This document shows, one piece after another, positions 43,202-54,610 of a stretch of 64,000 nucleotides of DNA. The stretch lies in the NCBI GenBank assembly GCA_947095535.1, contig OX352773.1, positions 106,344,185 through 106,408,184 of the forward strand, in the 5' to 3' direction. Position numbers and translations under genes: made by a program. The stretch's first letter is position 1. Each line of letters begins with the position of its first letter. Source of the stretch: Poecilobothrus nobilitatus. Its lineage: Eukaryota > Arthropoda > Insecta > Diptera > Dolichopodidae. The notes under the pieces were generated by a model. It was not told the origin of the DNA and did no database searches. It saw only the letters and a list, made by a program, of their open reading frames with translations.

Positions 43202-44575
43202 TTGAATTTTGATATAGAATATGTTAAAGGAAAAGACAATAAAGTGGCCGATTTCCTTAGCAGAATCAATATTGAAAAAAATGAAATAAATAATATTTTT
43301 CAATTAGATGAGTCTTCTTTTAACATGGAAAGCGATTTAGCTACAATTCATAGTGGCATCGAAAATTTGGATGACCACATTCCAATTGTAGAAAATATAG
43401 TAAACAAATATTTTAATCAAATCCATCTAGTAGTAACTAAACCAGGTGAATTGATTACCAAATATAACAAATATAAAAAAATTTTTATATCCGAAGATGA
43501 TTTAAAAAATCAAAATTATTTAAATGACGTACTACGAAGGCTCATTAAAAAAGGTATTACTGCGATTTATTCAGAATTGAACGATAATAATTTTGCAATA
43601 TTACAAAGAAAACTAATAGAATTATTCAGTAACGATAGAAAAGTAAAGTTTATTAGATGTACTAAATTAGCTCAAGAAATAGAAAGCGAAACCGATTTAC
43701 TAAATATAATAAAAGAAACCCATGGAAAAACAGATCATAGAGGTATTTTAGAAAATTTTAATGAATTGAAAGATAAATACTATTTTCCAAAAATGAAAGA
43801 TCTTATTTACAAATATATAAATAACTGCGATATTTGTAATTTAGCAAAGTATGATCGGAAACCTAATCAATATAATTTTAATATATCTGCAACACCTTCT
43901 GAACCGAATGAAATAGTTCATGGCGACACGTATTACTTAAAAAAAGAAGTATTTTTAACAACAATAGATAAATTTACAAAACACTTATCAATAATTAAAC
44001 TAAATGATAGAAATAGCATTACCATAATTCAAGCTTTAAGATTACGAAACTCTCTGTTTGGTAAACCAAAAACATTTGTATTTGACAACGAATTCAATAG
44101 CTTAAATCTGAAGGACTTTTGTAGAGTAGAAAATATAGAATTACACTTTACCTCTCCTAGAAGTCATACATGTAATTCTGATATAGAAAGAGCCCACGGA
44201 ACCATCACAGAACATATTAGGATTTTAACATTAACCGATCCCAATCTTAATACTGAAAGTTGTATATTAAAAGCTGTTGAAGCTTATAATAATACACTAC
44301 ATTCTGTAACTGAAGTTAGGCCCATTGACTTTACTAAGAATAAAGTTTTAAGTTTCCAAGAAATCAAAGACAGATTATTACATAAAAAAGAGAAAATTAT
44401 TTCCAAATTAAACAAAAATAGAAAAACTTTTGAAATACCTAATGACAGTGAGATACTAATACAAAACCCTGCAATTGTACAGTATAAAGAACAGCCTAGA
44501 TATAAGAAAATTAAAATTAAGAAGATAAATAATAAAATTACTGATTTTAAAAATAAAAACATTCATCAAAACATC
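43202..44575 (+). pseudogene. pol: Gypsy integrase, C-terminus replaced by LINE sequence
   Basis: It opens with the RNase H-integrase connection EYVKGKDNKVADFLSRI. The zinc-binding HHCC domain is ETHGKTDHRG ... YINNCDICNLAKYDRK. The catalytic core has HGDTYYL, VFDNEFNSLNL and HTCNSDIERAHGTITEH, so the D-D-E triad is intact. After KIKIKKINNKITDFKNKN the frame crosses at 44575 into alpha LINE endonuclease and stays open to 44824, giving a 540-codon chimeric ORF. The original C-terminal end and 3' LTR are lost. Confidence 0.85.
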
Positions 44576-44824
44576 AACTTAGGTAAAAATTATTTAGACC
44601 TTGGAATCGTTTACTTTCCGTCTAATACTGACAATTCCTCATATTCTGATTTCTTTGATATATATCATGATATTATATCAAAATTGAATGAGGATGATTC
44701 AATTTTAATTTTTGGGGATTTCAATCGTACTTCACTATCTTTTATAGTAGACAATTCTGATAATTTTCCAATTGACTTTAATGGCGAAATTACAGCAAAT
44801 TATCAGATTTTCAAACAAAAATAA
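44576..44824 (+). pseudogene. Alpha LINE copy B, endonuclease fragment
   Basis: NLGKNYLDLGIVYFPSNTDN and NEDDSILIFGDFNRTSLSF, then DNSDNFPIDFNGEITANY. It is the tail half of the endonuclease, fused in frame to gypsy integrase upstream. Compared with copy A it continues past the FNR motif without a stop, to 44824. Confidence 0.85.
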
Positions 44825-44847
44825 TAAGTAGTTAGACCTTGTATTTT

Positions 44848-45590
44848 CTAATGCATATGATAAAGTGGAAGTAAAGCTCGTTGATGATACAGCTAATTTA
44901 TTCCCCAATTCACTTCATCATAACGCAGTCATCTTCGAATTTTCTTCCTTTACGCAACTTTTTGCAAAATCTTACAATAATAATATTGTATTTGATTTTC
45001 TTTATGCCGATTATGAAAGCATTAATAATGCTTTATCGGTTATTGATTAGAACGAAGTGTTAACACAACAGAACATTGTCTCAACAGTGTCTTCTTTCTA
45101 TATGGAAGTATTTGATATAATCAACTCTTTTGTACTAAAATACGTAAGAAATATAAAACCACAGAACCGTGGCTTAACAGAGAACTTAGGACTTTTCGTA
45201 ATCAGCGCAATAAACTTTATAAAAAAATTAAACTTACAAAGGAGCCTGTCACTAACTTACTGAACATGGACAAGGATCTTGCTTTAGAATTTAAACATAA
45301 ATCAAATTTGTCATATGACAATTATGTCTCTGAGATCGGTATGAAATTAATTACGGATCCAAAAAAGTTTTTTGACTTTGCTAATACAAAACGAAAGACT
45401 TGTAGATATCCAAACTCTATGTCTAAAGACAATGTTTTCTCTTCTAACCCTAATGTAATCTGTAATTTTTTTGCAGATTGCTTTTAAAAAGTTTTTCGGC
45501 CGTTTGACACATCCACCAATTAACTCCGTTAATAATACTAATTTAATTCTAAAAGATTTGTATATTTCGGAAAATGAAATATATGAATAT
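44848..45590 (+). pseudogene. Alpha LINE copy B, EN-RT linker
   Basis: The same domain as 32926-33648 but broken into three frames by a stop at 45048 (TAG where copy A has TGG) and a frameshift near 45150. NLFPNSLHHNAVIFEFSSFT, MDKDLALEFKHKSNLSYDNY and DPKKFFDFANTKRKTCRYPN remain legible. Confidence 0.8.
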
Positions 45591-45599
45591 TAAATGAAA

Positions 45600-46919
45600 T
45601 ATATGCAATTAACAACCTCGATCTTAAAAAAGGTGTGGGCCCTAATTGAATTTCTCCTTCTTTTTTATACAACTGCATCAGTTTTTTGACGCATCCGCTT
45701 CACATTATATTTAATATATCACTTTCGTTAGGTACTTTCTCGTTTGCTTGGAAATCACCTTTTTTAACTCCTATTCATAAAAAACGAGACATAGCTTCTG
45801 TCGAAAACAATAGAGATATAGCCATCCTTTCGACTCTTCCAAAATTGTTCGAGAAAATTGTGGTGAGCAAAATCACACCTACTATAAATATGAAATTATA
45901 TGAACAATATGTTTAGAAAAGGTCGCTCTCCTACTACAAATCTTGTAGTACATACTTCTGAAATCTTAAATGAAATGGAGAAGGGTTATTAAATCGACGC
46001 TATTTATACGGACTTTACAAAGCTTTCGATCGTGTTGATCACAACATTTTGCTGAAGAAACTCGCAACTGTGGGTGTCTCTGGTTCTTTCCTGGCATGGC
46101 TTGACTCTTATCTTACTGGAAGAACTCAAAATATTAAATTCCAAGGTTATTTGTCAAACCCAATTTACGTTTCTTCTGGAGTGCCGCTAGGTAGCCATTT
46201 AGGCCCACTTTTGTGTTAATTTCAAATCTTTCGGAAAACTAATAGGTGTGTCACATATTGCGTTTGCTAACGATCTTAAAATTTTCCATGTTATTAAGAA
46301 TAACTCTGATGCAGAGTTACCTCAAGAAAATATATATTCTTTACATGAATGGTGCATATCCAATATATTAGAACTAAATATTGAGAAATGCAATGTCATA
46401 AGCTTTACGAGTAAAAGAAATATGATACTTTACGATTATTCAATTGACAATATAGCTCTCAAAATGGTGAATAGCATGACTGATCTTGGGATTCTTTTAG
46501 ATGATAAGTTAAATTTCAATCTTCACTACGAACACATGATTGCTAAGGTAAATAAAATGTTAGGCTTCATTAGTAAAAGAAGGACGAAAGAGTTTAATGA
46601 CGCAGCAGTAACAAAAGCACTTTACTGCTCTTTGGTTCGATCTATTTTAGAATATGGTCACATTGTTTGGAATCCGGCATTTCAAACACTCTCTAAAAGA
46701 ATTGAATCTATTCAAAAACTGTTTCTTTTATTTCCTCTAAGAAACCAATATGATCCTTCACAGTATACTATTCTTCCAAGTTGCATTGCAATACTTAATG
46801 CGATGAAAATGTTAACTCTTGCATCTCTCAGGGAAATACTATCATCCTGCTTTACTTTCGACATCTTAAATAAAAATATTGATATTCAGTTTCTACAAAT
46901 AAAGTCACAGAATAAATAA
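45600..46919 (+). pseudogene. Alpha LINE copy B, reverse transcriptase
   Basis: It includes the RT fingers missing in copy A: PLHIIFNISLSLGTFSFAWK, FLTPIHKKRDIASVENNRDI, LPKLFEKIVVSKITP (45686-45916). A frame-broken motif A region (46000-46050) follows, then SGVPLGSHLGP with Leu for Gln. The catalytic motif is IAFANDLKIF, where Asn replaces the first aspartate. The thumb runs to 46919. It was therefore inactivated differently from copy A. Confidence 0.85.
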
Positions 46920-47440
46920 CGAAATTAGACAAACAAGAAACGCTAAATTTTTGATGAAAAATACTCACAGAACTCAATACGTAAATAATGAACCTATAAA
47001 CAGATGTTGCACTACATTTAATAAACATAGTTATATTTTTTCAACAGACATATCAAGAAACTCTTTTAAATATAAACTGAAACAAAAATTTTTAAATCCC
47101 TAAATTTTAAACTCTATTTTGTAAACATAATAATACATTTCAAGTTCAAGTGCATATTATCATATTATTTAATAACTAATGACACTCATACAGTGTTTTT
47201 GTTCTGTAAGCATTTTTCTTTTAATTGTAGTATGCATTAATGTTTGGTATAGTAAATAAAAAAATTTTGTATTGTAATTTGAGCTAAGTATTCAAATTTT
47301 TGTTAATTGTTCTTGCTCGTTTTGTTAGCTTCTGTTTAAATTTTAAAATTATTAATAATAGCTATAATATATTTTTTTCTTTTTGTGTTTTTTTGTAAAG
47401 ACCTTGTTTTGGTCAATCAAATAAAATAAAATAAAATAAA
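46920..47440 (+). other. Alpha LINE copy B, 3' UTR and tail
   Basis: Matches 34635-35103, with CATACAGTGTTTTTGTTCTG, ACCTTGTTTTGGTCAATCAA and (ATAAA)n. It carries short stretches missing in copy A, such as CTAAATTTTAAACTCTATTT. Confidence 0.8.
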
Positions 47441-47575
47441 TACATTCACATATTACTTTAACATTCCAATAACGTCACTTCCTGTAGTCAATCATATCCA
47501 TAGTTTGATACTACATGGTCATGAGGTCATTTCCTGGAGTCAAACAGGAATAGCTATACTACTCCAGCATGTTTA
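47440..47575. repeat. Dispersed repeat DR1, block B copy
   Basis: Nearly identical to 35102-35235. Confidence 0.75.
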
Positions 47576-48740
47576 AATCTGTTGAATGCTGCAAAACTTC
47601 TTCCTGGAATAGTAGGTTAGGAATAGTGGTGACAGTTTTTCGCGAGATCAGACAGTATTGAGTTATTTTGGTGTTGAAATCAACTCTGTTTACTTTACCC
47701 CATTTTTGAAGTTTTGCTAAATCATTATTTAGCTCAATAATAGTGAAATTTTTTGCTGTTGTATTAATTTTGTGATTAATTTACAGTGGCTGTGAAACTC
47801 ATAGGAAGTTACAAGCGTGCTGTCGTCGGCGAAGCTATGATCGGATTGGAGGTTAATGAAAGTAGGTCATTGATAAATATTAAGAAGATAGTGGGAGATA
47901 AAACTGATCCTTGAGGAACACCAGCATTTATTTTGAATTTGTCAGATGAATATCCATGGACCTGTACACGAATCGTACGATTCGAAAGGAAATCTCCAAT
48001 CCATTTTAAAAAGACCCTACCTAGACCTAATGCTTTGCATTTTGCCAATAGAGGAACGTGCCAAAATCGGTAGAAGCCTTAGATATAGCAAGAGCCACAA
48101 TATCGGACTCACCAGAATGATGGAGGCCGATGTTTAGCTTCAATTTCTGGATGCGATTAAACCAAGATTTGGGCCTCTTTTTGACAGTTTTTATGGAATA
48201 AGGAATTCCAAATAAAATAGTTTCACTAATCGCATTTGTAGCAAAGTTGATATTTCTATTACGGATGCATAATGACCAATCAAAGGTTCTAAAAAAATTG
48301 TTAAGGCCCTCACAGTTAGCATGACTGTAATGCCAAATTAACTTTTTGGGAGGGGACCTCTGGTTGACGATTGGGCTTACCCGGAAACTTGTCTTAACCA
48401 AACAATGGTCGGAATTACCCAGGGGACAACTGAACTGAAACTGAAACCACATATTTTTCAGGGTTTTTGGTGAGAAACAGATCCAAGAGGTGACCTTCTT
48501 GATCAGCACTGTCCGGGATTCGAGTGGGTAGTGAGAAATAAGTCAGTAGCCGGTAACACCAAAGTTATCATAATGGCTGCTGACTTGTGTTTCACTACGA
48601 TTGCTGGTTTAATTGAACTAAGATGACAATCGACGGCATGAAAATTCGTTTGCAAACCGGCGAATGTTACAGAAATTAACATTAAAATTCGTAGTTTTGT
48701 TAGAAAAATTAATATACAAGCCATTAATATAAACAAAATT
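47575..48740 (-). pseudogene. CR1/jockey-like LINE, block B copy
   Basis: From right to left: endonuclease start (48736-48503, TFAGLQTNFHAVDCHLSSIK); EN end and linker (48509-48140) with PLGNSDHCLVKTSFRVSP, the SDH catalytic signature, and SLCIRNRNINFATNAISETI; RT motif A region LHHSGESDIVALAISKASTD; then NAGVPQGSVLSPTIFLIFIN and, in another frame, SFADDSTL. At 48140-48310 it carries sequence that block A lacks, while block A carries a linker segment that B lacks. Confidence 0.8.
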
Positions 48741-49205
48741 TAAATCAAGATTAAAATAAAATCAGAGTTGAAATTGTAATTAAATTCAAAATTAGACTTA
48801 AATCCAACCTTAAAATTAACCAAGATCAACATCTGAATTAAAATTAAGTTAAAATATCTAAAAAAATTAAGATTACCACCAGAAATTAATAAATTAATTA
48901 CGGTAATAACTATGGTAGTAATTAAAATTGAGTGAATTGAAAGTCAAAGAAGAACAACAGCATCCATCATACGAGTGAAAGCGAGATATATATATAATAG
49001 TTTTGTTTACCACAAGTTGATATTGAGAAGAAGTAAAACAAAAAAATAAACATAAATTAATGTAAACAACACTAAACAACCTCGTTTAATTAATAATTAA
49101 AAATTAAAAAATTATAATTTAAATATGTACCATAATTTAATCTAATTATGTACCATTATCTAATATAATCATTTTAATGTAATCATTTAAATATGATTAT
49201 CCTTA

Positions 49206-49400
49206 TTATACAAATGTATTACTATATTCCACATCTTTCATATATTTTGAAACGGCATTTTTGTCTGGATTACACCAAATTATTCTATTAATATGTGGTT
49301 GTATATTTTCTTTTTTATATTTTATCAAATTATGAATAAAAGTGGTTTTACCACAACATGATGGACCCGCCACCATCATAGTAAAAGGGTGAAACAGCAT
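49206..49400 (-). pseudogene. Polinton-type packaging ATPase fragment, block B
   Basis: The same 64-codon frame as in block A, with HPFTMMVAGPSCCGKTTF. The Pro at residue 5 is the residue usual in the family, so block B is closer to the ancestral sequence here than block A (Thr). Walker A is intact; the rest of the ATPase is absent. Confidence 0.65.
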
Positions 49401-49520
49401 AGTTGTATTAGTTAAAAACTAACTCTGCTAGCCTATATTTATATGAAAAGCTCTTTTCCCGAAGTGAATATAAATGTAACATTAGTTATTCTATGGAATA
49501 TTCTTCCATAAACCTTCGAC

Positions 49521-49682
49521 ATGGTTAAACAAGTGCTCATAGTTGACCTACAATTTTTACAAGGAAATGAAAAGCAATATTTTCTAAAAGAGTTATCCAT
49601 ACTTGAAAAAGGAAATTTACTTCCTTTCATTCTGGAAGAATATTTAGATGTAAAATGTCTATTAAAACACTATTTAGAGTAA
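49521..49682 (+). CDS. 53-codon ORF, unknown, block B
   Basis: The copy of 37121-37282; I see no differences (MVKQVLIVDLQFLQGNEKQY at the start). It lies 120 bases from the ATPase fragment, on the opposite strand. Confidence 0.45.
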   Translation: MVKQVLIVDLQFLQGNEKQYFLKELSILEKGNLLPFILEEYLDVKCLLKHYLE

Positions 49683-49960
49683 GCTGAAAAAATTTATGTT
49701 AAAGAACAAAAAAAAACTTTTTCTTTAAAAGTACATTGACAGTGTTAAAGTAGAAGATCTAAGCAGAAACTTTTCGTCATTGCAAAAGATTGATAACTTT
49801 AAATCAAATTATATACACTTATCAAACTTATCAAATAACTTTAAATTAAATACACTTATAAAACAACAATTTTAGATGTGCTGTTAAAAATTGTTATAAT
49901 GTATTATATATGTATCTTTTAAAGGAAAAAATGTTAGATTAAGACTTAAAAATTCATGTT

Positions 49961-50122
49961 ATGCATGTATGGGACTATGCTTACAGATCAGCACGAAAAG
50001 ATCATTCAGAAAAATACGCACGTGATAGAAGTAGATTTCAAAGACGTGAAGAAAAAGTTGGCCTCACTATTTCTGCAATTTCTGATCATCGTAAAAAAAT
50101 GTTTCAACTTAGATTTAAATAA
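49961..50122 (+). CDS. 53-codon basic ORF, unknown, block B
   Basis: The copy of 37561-37722 with Asp for Glu at residue 5 (MHVWDYAYRSARKDHSEKYA). The frame is kept open and the difference is conservative. That is weak evidence for a real peptide, because the two blocks are very similar anyway. Confidence 0.45.
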   Translation: MHVWDYAYRSARKDHSEKYARDRSRFQRREEKVGLTISAISDHRKKMFQLRFK

Positions 50123-50683
50123 AAATATAATAATAAAAGAATTTAAACATAAAAATAAATGTTTTTTATGTTTATCTTATGTTTTGAAAACAAATACCAA
50201 AATCACTTAATCTATCTTTGAATTATTTTTTATTCCATACAAAAACAAAAAATAAAAAACATAAATGCATATCAAGAGTAAAAAGTATATCTTTAGTTTA
50301 ACCAGTTCCATATTTTTGAATTTCTGTTTGTTTCTTTTATTCATATTTTTTGAACATTCTTAATTAAAAAATAAAAAAATATTTTACACGACATGCAGTC
50401 AGTTCATTAATGACTTTCGTGTCCTTTTTTCTTCTATAAAATCCTTAAGTAGAAAAACACAAATATGTATCTATTCAGAAGAACCCACATTTTCAAGTAT
50501 GCTATTATAAAGAACAAGTTTTTTATTTTCATTTCCTTTAAATGCAAAATTTTTTTCTCGTCAATTTTAAAGATGCTCTGTAGATTTAAAAATAAAAAAA
50601 AATGTTCTGTTATTTATTTTCATATAAGAAATTTTCTTACTGCTTTTATATGTGTGCCTAGTATTTAAACAAGTTATACAATT

Positions 50684-50923
50684 TTGTTTATTAAGAGCCG
50701 ACCTATAAACAAGTTCTTGATCTACAAAACAAGCATGAAATACATTAAACCCATCAACCAAAATGTAGGTCAGCATGTCGTGAGATATCGGTTGATTTTT
50801 TTCTCTTTCCAAAGTACAGGATTACCTACTTTCGACAGTAATGGAAACATCATGGAACAACAAAATATAATGGAACATCAAAACATCATAGAACAACAAC
50901 AACAAAACGAGACCATACAATAA
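50684..50923 (+). pseudogene. Q-rich frame, block B (truncated)
   Basis: The copy of 38273-38653. A TAA ends the frame after ETIQ, where block A has CAA. Confidence 0.35.
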
Positions 50924-51030
50924 CTGAAACTTCAAATAGTTATAACCATAAATTCATTTATCAACAGCTTCGAGTACTACATAAATCATAGAAATCATAT
51001 AAATCATTGGACAGAATTTATAATAAAAAC

Positions 51031-52657
51031 GAGAAAGAATACAGTTGCCTTTGTCAACTCTTAGATACCCGTACGAACCGTTAGTATGTTCACAGCCTGT
51101 CACTCTGCTTACAATATTAGTTTTTTAATATTTTAGTATTTTAAAATAATTTGCGTGAATTTTATAATTTCTAGAACTAGGGGTTGTACATATATTCAAA
51201 CTATATGTTTATATGTACATTCTTCAAAAGCAGATTCTAACCTTCCACATAACGATTATCAATCCAAAACTTTTTCAAATATTCTATAGTACCATTTAAT
51301 ACTAAGCGGTAAAATTAAATTTACTTAGTACAAAATAGTAAATATAATTTTAAATATTATATTATATTAATGCGTACATAGTATATTTATATTGTTATAA
51401 ATATATCGCCATACATTGCAATATTTCTTTAAAAATATTTCCATTCATAGAATAATTTCTTATAAGTACAATAAAATACATATGTATATGTATGTAAATA
51501 CGGCGTTATATAATATACATATATACTCTTATCATTCATTCTTCAGTGACATATACGATATGTAAATAAACATTATATTATACAAGTATGTATGTATATC
51601 AATATCATATAAATAAAAATTCTTCAAGCAACCGTTATGTTGTTTATTTATTTAAATTTTTTTGTACTACGTACAATTTAAAATTATCAAGTAAAACAAA
51701 TGCAAAAAATTTGTTAAAGAAATTTGTTAGAAAATTTGAAAAAATCAAGTAACACTTTCGTCAATTATAAAATAACCCTATATTATTAAAAAAAGTTGTT
51801 AACAGAAATAAGAGTATAATGTTGAAGCTTTAATTTTTGTGTATTACTTCAAAAAAATTTAACAGGTGTTCAAGTTACAGGTGTTTAAAAATAGGAAATT
51901 TTCAGTTTTTGACCCCTTACAGCTCCTAAACGAGGAGTGATACAAAAAAAATTTTTGAAATGACTCATACTTATTTTCAAAGATCTAACTTCTGTCAAAA
52001 TTTCAAGTTTCCAACAAAACCGTTTAGAAGATAGAAGCGTTAAAAGATTTTGCAAAATTTGAGTTTCTTATAACGGTAAATTAAGACACCGTATGCCACA
52101 AATATATATTTATTGTATATATACTTTTAAAGTTAATAAAAGTAGTAATCGTTTAGTGTTATCAAAATGAAGATATACCGTATACAACTTGTGTTATAAC
52201 AATTTAAATATAGAGCTTTTTTGAACCTTTGGGGAGCTGTAGCTCCGTAACAGGTGGGGCTACAAGAAAAAGTTATTAAAAATAAAATTAATATTTTTGT
52301 GAGATCTATCAGCAGTTAAAATTTCATAGCTCTATTTCAAAAAAATGTGGGGATCTAAAAGTTAGGTGTTTGAGAGCTACCTTAAGGTTTGGTTCACACT
52401 CAACCAAAAAAAAATAGGGAACCTACAAATTACTCCCAGAATATTTTGTGTAAATTTCAAGATTCTAGCTTTCTTAGTTTTTGAGTTAGCGTGCTGACGG
52501 ACAGACGGACGGACGGACGGACGGACATGGCTCAAAAGTCTTAGAATTTTTTTCTGATCCGATCCATACCTTTGAAAGTATATCTAGCTCGCTTATTTCG
52601 AGGTGTTACAAACGGAGGAGTAATTTTATTATACCCGATCTTATCGTACGGGTATAA
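51031..52657. mobile_element. NR1, complete copy in block B
   Basis: Matches 29861-31476 end to end: the left GAGAAAGAATACAGTTGCC, the (GGAC)n tract near 52500-52527, and the right hairpin TTATACCCG...CGGGTATAA ending at 52657. It is non-coding. Confidence 0.85.
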
Positions 52658-52689
52658 TGATTTCTCTAAAGTAATAGAAATTATGAATA

Positions 52690-53000
52690 TCAGAAGATAG
52701 GAAGATTCTTGTATAAGGCAGGAATTTAAGAAAACTAATATATATTTCGCACATATACATTCCCAGTTTATTTTTCTAAATTCAATATGGTCGAGATCTC
52801 CCGCTTATAAATTACGTGAAATACAAGTTTTGCAAAATAAGGCATTAAAGGTAATAAACCGTTTACCTCTTTTAACCCCATCCAACACACTTTACAGTGA
52901 AAAATTGTTATCTGTTGATAAATTCTAGGTCTACGAATTATGTATACTATGTTATAAGTTGGTTCACGATAAAATTAAATCTGGGGTACAACTTTCCAAG
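52690..53000 (+). pseudogene. LINE reverse transcriptase C-terminal fragment
   Basis: IYFAHIHSQFIFLNSIWSRS, PAYKLREIQVLQNKALKVIN and RLPLLTPSNTLYSEKLLSVD, then a stop and YELCMLCYKLVHDKIKSG. This is the post-thumb region of a jockey-type LINE RT, from a family other than alpha. It is too short to be listed as an ORF. Confidence 0.7.
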
Positions 53001-53079
53001 GTTTTGTTATTAAAATAATTTTGTTGCGTAGTATTACGTGTTAATTATTGTAATAAAAACAAAGGGGTTAGCCACAAGT

Positions 53080-53420
53080 GATAAGCATTTTTTTGAACCT
53101 GTGAATAATAAAAAAAATATAAATAATAGTAATTTCAAAAATAATAATTATTAAAACAATTATAAAAATAATTAAAACATTTTTAAAAATTCAAAAAATT
53201 ATTCAAATTTCGATAATAAAAATTGCAGTAATAATCAGTCCTTTAATAGAAATAGTTATATTTAATAAAAATTTTAGTAGTAGCAAGGATAATTTTAAAA
53301 GAGAAAATTTCAATAATAGGGATAGTTCTCAACCCCATAGGTTTTATACAAAGTCAGGAAACTCTACAGTACTCGGGCAGTAGGTAATCCTGAACTTGGG
53401 GATGGGAAAAAATCATGCCA
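53080..53420 (+). pseudogene. Asn-rich gag tail of a gypsy-like element
   Basis: Asn-rich sequence with stops (NYSNFDNKNCSNNQSFNRNS) is followed by SSSKDNFKRENFNNRDSSQ and PHRFYTKSGNST. This resembles the C-terminal basic/Asn-rich tail of gypsy Gag proteins. No other part of that element is visible nearby. Confidence 0.4.
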
Positions 53421-54610
53421 TGTCGCACCGCAAACCACGCCCACTGACCTATATTTTGATTGATGGGTTTAAAGTAGGTTATTCTTGGTTAGTAGGTCAA
53501 AAACTTGTTTTGTTTGTTTTGGTTTAGGTTATAAGCATGGGTTGTTAAATTATAAGTTGCAAGTGGTTGTATCGTAGGAAATGAAGGTTGTTGGTACTGT
53601 AGAAGTTGTTAGGCAAGGTTAATGAACTGAACAAGTTTAGGATATTTAGGTTTTTCAATCAATTCATTGATACTTTGTAATAGGAAAGATGATTACAAAT
53701 AGAAAGATGATTTTTTCAGGTCGAATCAAGTTTATTTTTTTAAATTGCGCAAAATCGCATGCTTAATAAAATATACCTACATACGTAAAAGGAGATATAA
53801 AAGAAACGAAAGAAACTTGTTTTTATTATTTAATAAGTAAAATATTCATAGGTACTTTTGAATACCAAGCTATAAATAATAAAAATAAAAACAAAACGTA
53901 AACGTAAACGTAAACGTAAACGTAAACGTAAACAAGAAGTACAAAGTGTAGTTTGACTTATAAAGAAGATTAATAATTGTTAAAAGTTGTTATTATAGCT
54001 TTAAGGTGCAAAATAAAAATAAGAAAAATATCTTATCTATTATATCTACCTCATATCCTAAGAGTTGTTTCTCTCTATTCTATATTTTGTTCTTAGTACA
54101 TATGAACTTAAAAAATATTTTGCATTCTTCTAATTTCTGTTTACCTGGTGTAAAATAAATTGTTAAAACTAGTTTGACTCTTTTAAACAATGTTAAAATT
54201 TATGAATGCAGTAAAAAAGTAAAAATAAAAACAAAAGAAAGAAAAAAATTATATAATTATAGGTGAATCTGTTATGTAGGATTTCTTTTTTCTGTTCCAT
54301 AAGAAGATTGAGAAGGTAACCTGAAATCTTTGATTTTACTTTGTTTTGTTATTATTACGTTCCATTCTATGCTGTAAGAAATGAAAAAATAAAAAATAAT
54401 AAAAATCAAAAAGAAGTTAATTGCTTTTGGTACCTATTTTGTAAACATAAGACAAAAATAAAAGACATTTTTATTTTATGTTAAAAATCTTTTATTAAAT
54501 TTTTTATTATAATATTTTTATTTAAATCTAAGTTGAAAAATTTTTTACCATAACCAGATATTAAGATTTTAAAAATTTTAAATTAATATGTAAACAAATT
54601 TGAATGATTT
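53421..54610. other. Non-coding stretch left of the Polinton polymerase
   Basis: 53428-53500 matches 38.25-38.37 kb (inverted). 53460-53660 is T/G-rich, with repeated GGTT and GTTG. 53897-53932 is a hexamer array. The rest is AT-rich and may include the Polinton terminal repeat, but without the other end it cannot be identified. Confidence 0.4.
53897..53932. repeat. (CGTAAA)6 hexamer array
   Basis: Six perfect copies of CGTAAA. It is a simple sequence of unknown significance. Confidence 0.9.

Larger units (their letters stand above)
39186..44575 (+). mobile_element. Gypsy (17.6/297-type) LTR retrotransposon lacking its 3' end
   Basis: It has a putative 5' LTR of about 700 bp, a tRNA-Ser primer binding site, gag, a -1 frameshift site, protease, RT, RNase H and integrase. 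After integrase it breaks off at 44575 into a LINE endonuclease. There is no env, polypurine tract or 3' LTR. Breaks visible: a stop in the gag tail (41042), a frameshift before RT (about 42015) and a TAG in RNase H (43064). The rest is open, so the copy is fairly young. Confidence 0.9.
44576..51597. repeat. Block B of the 6.5-kb direct duplication
   Basis: It corresponds to block A (32653-39185). It begins exactly at AACTTAGGTAAAAATTATTT at the gypsy breakpoint. It retains about 400 bp of LINE RT lost in block A. It continues past the block A end into a complete NR1 with no gypsy insertion. Confidence 0.9.

Noticed and set aside
54010..54600. Polinton terminal inverted repeat
   Set aside because: No matching sequence can be tested, because the other end of the element lies outside the window.
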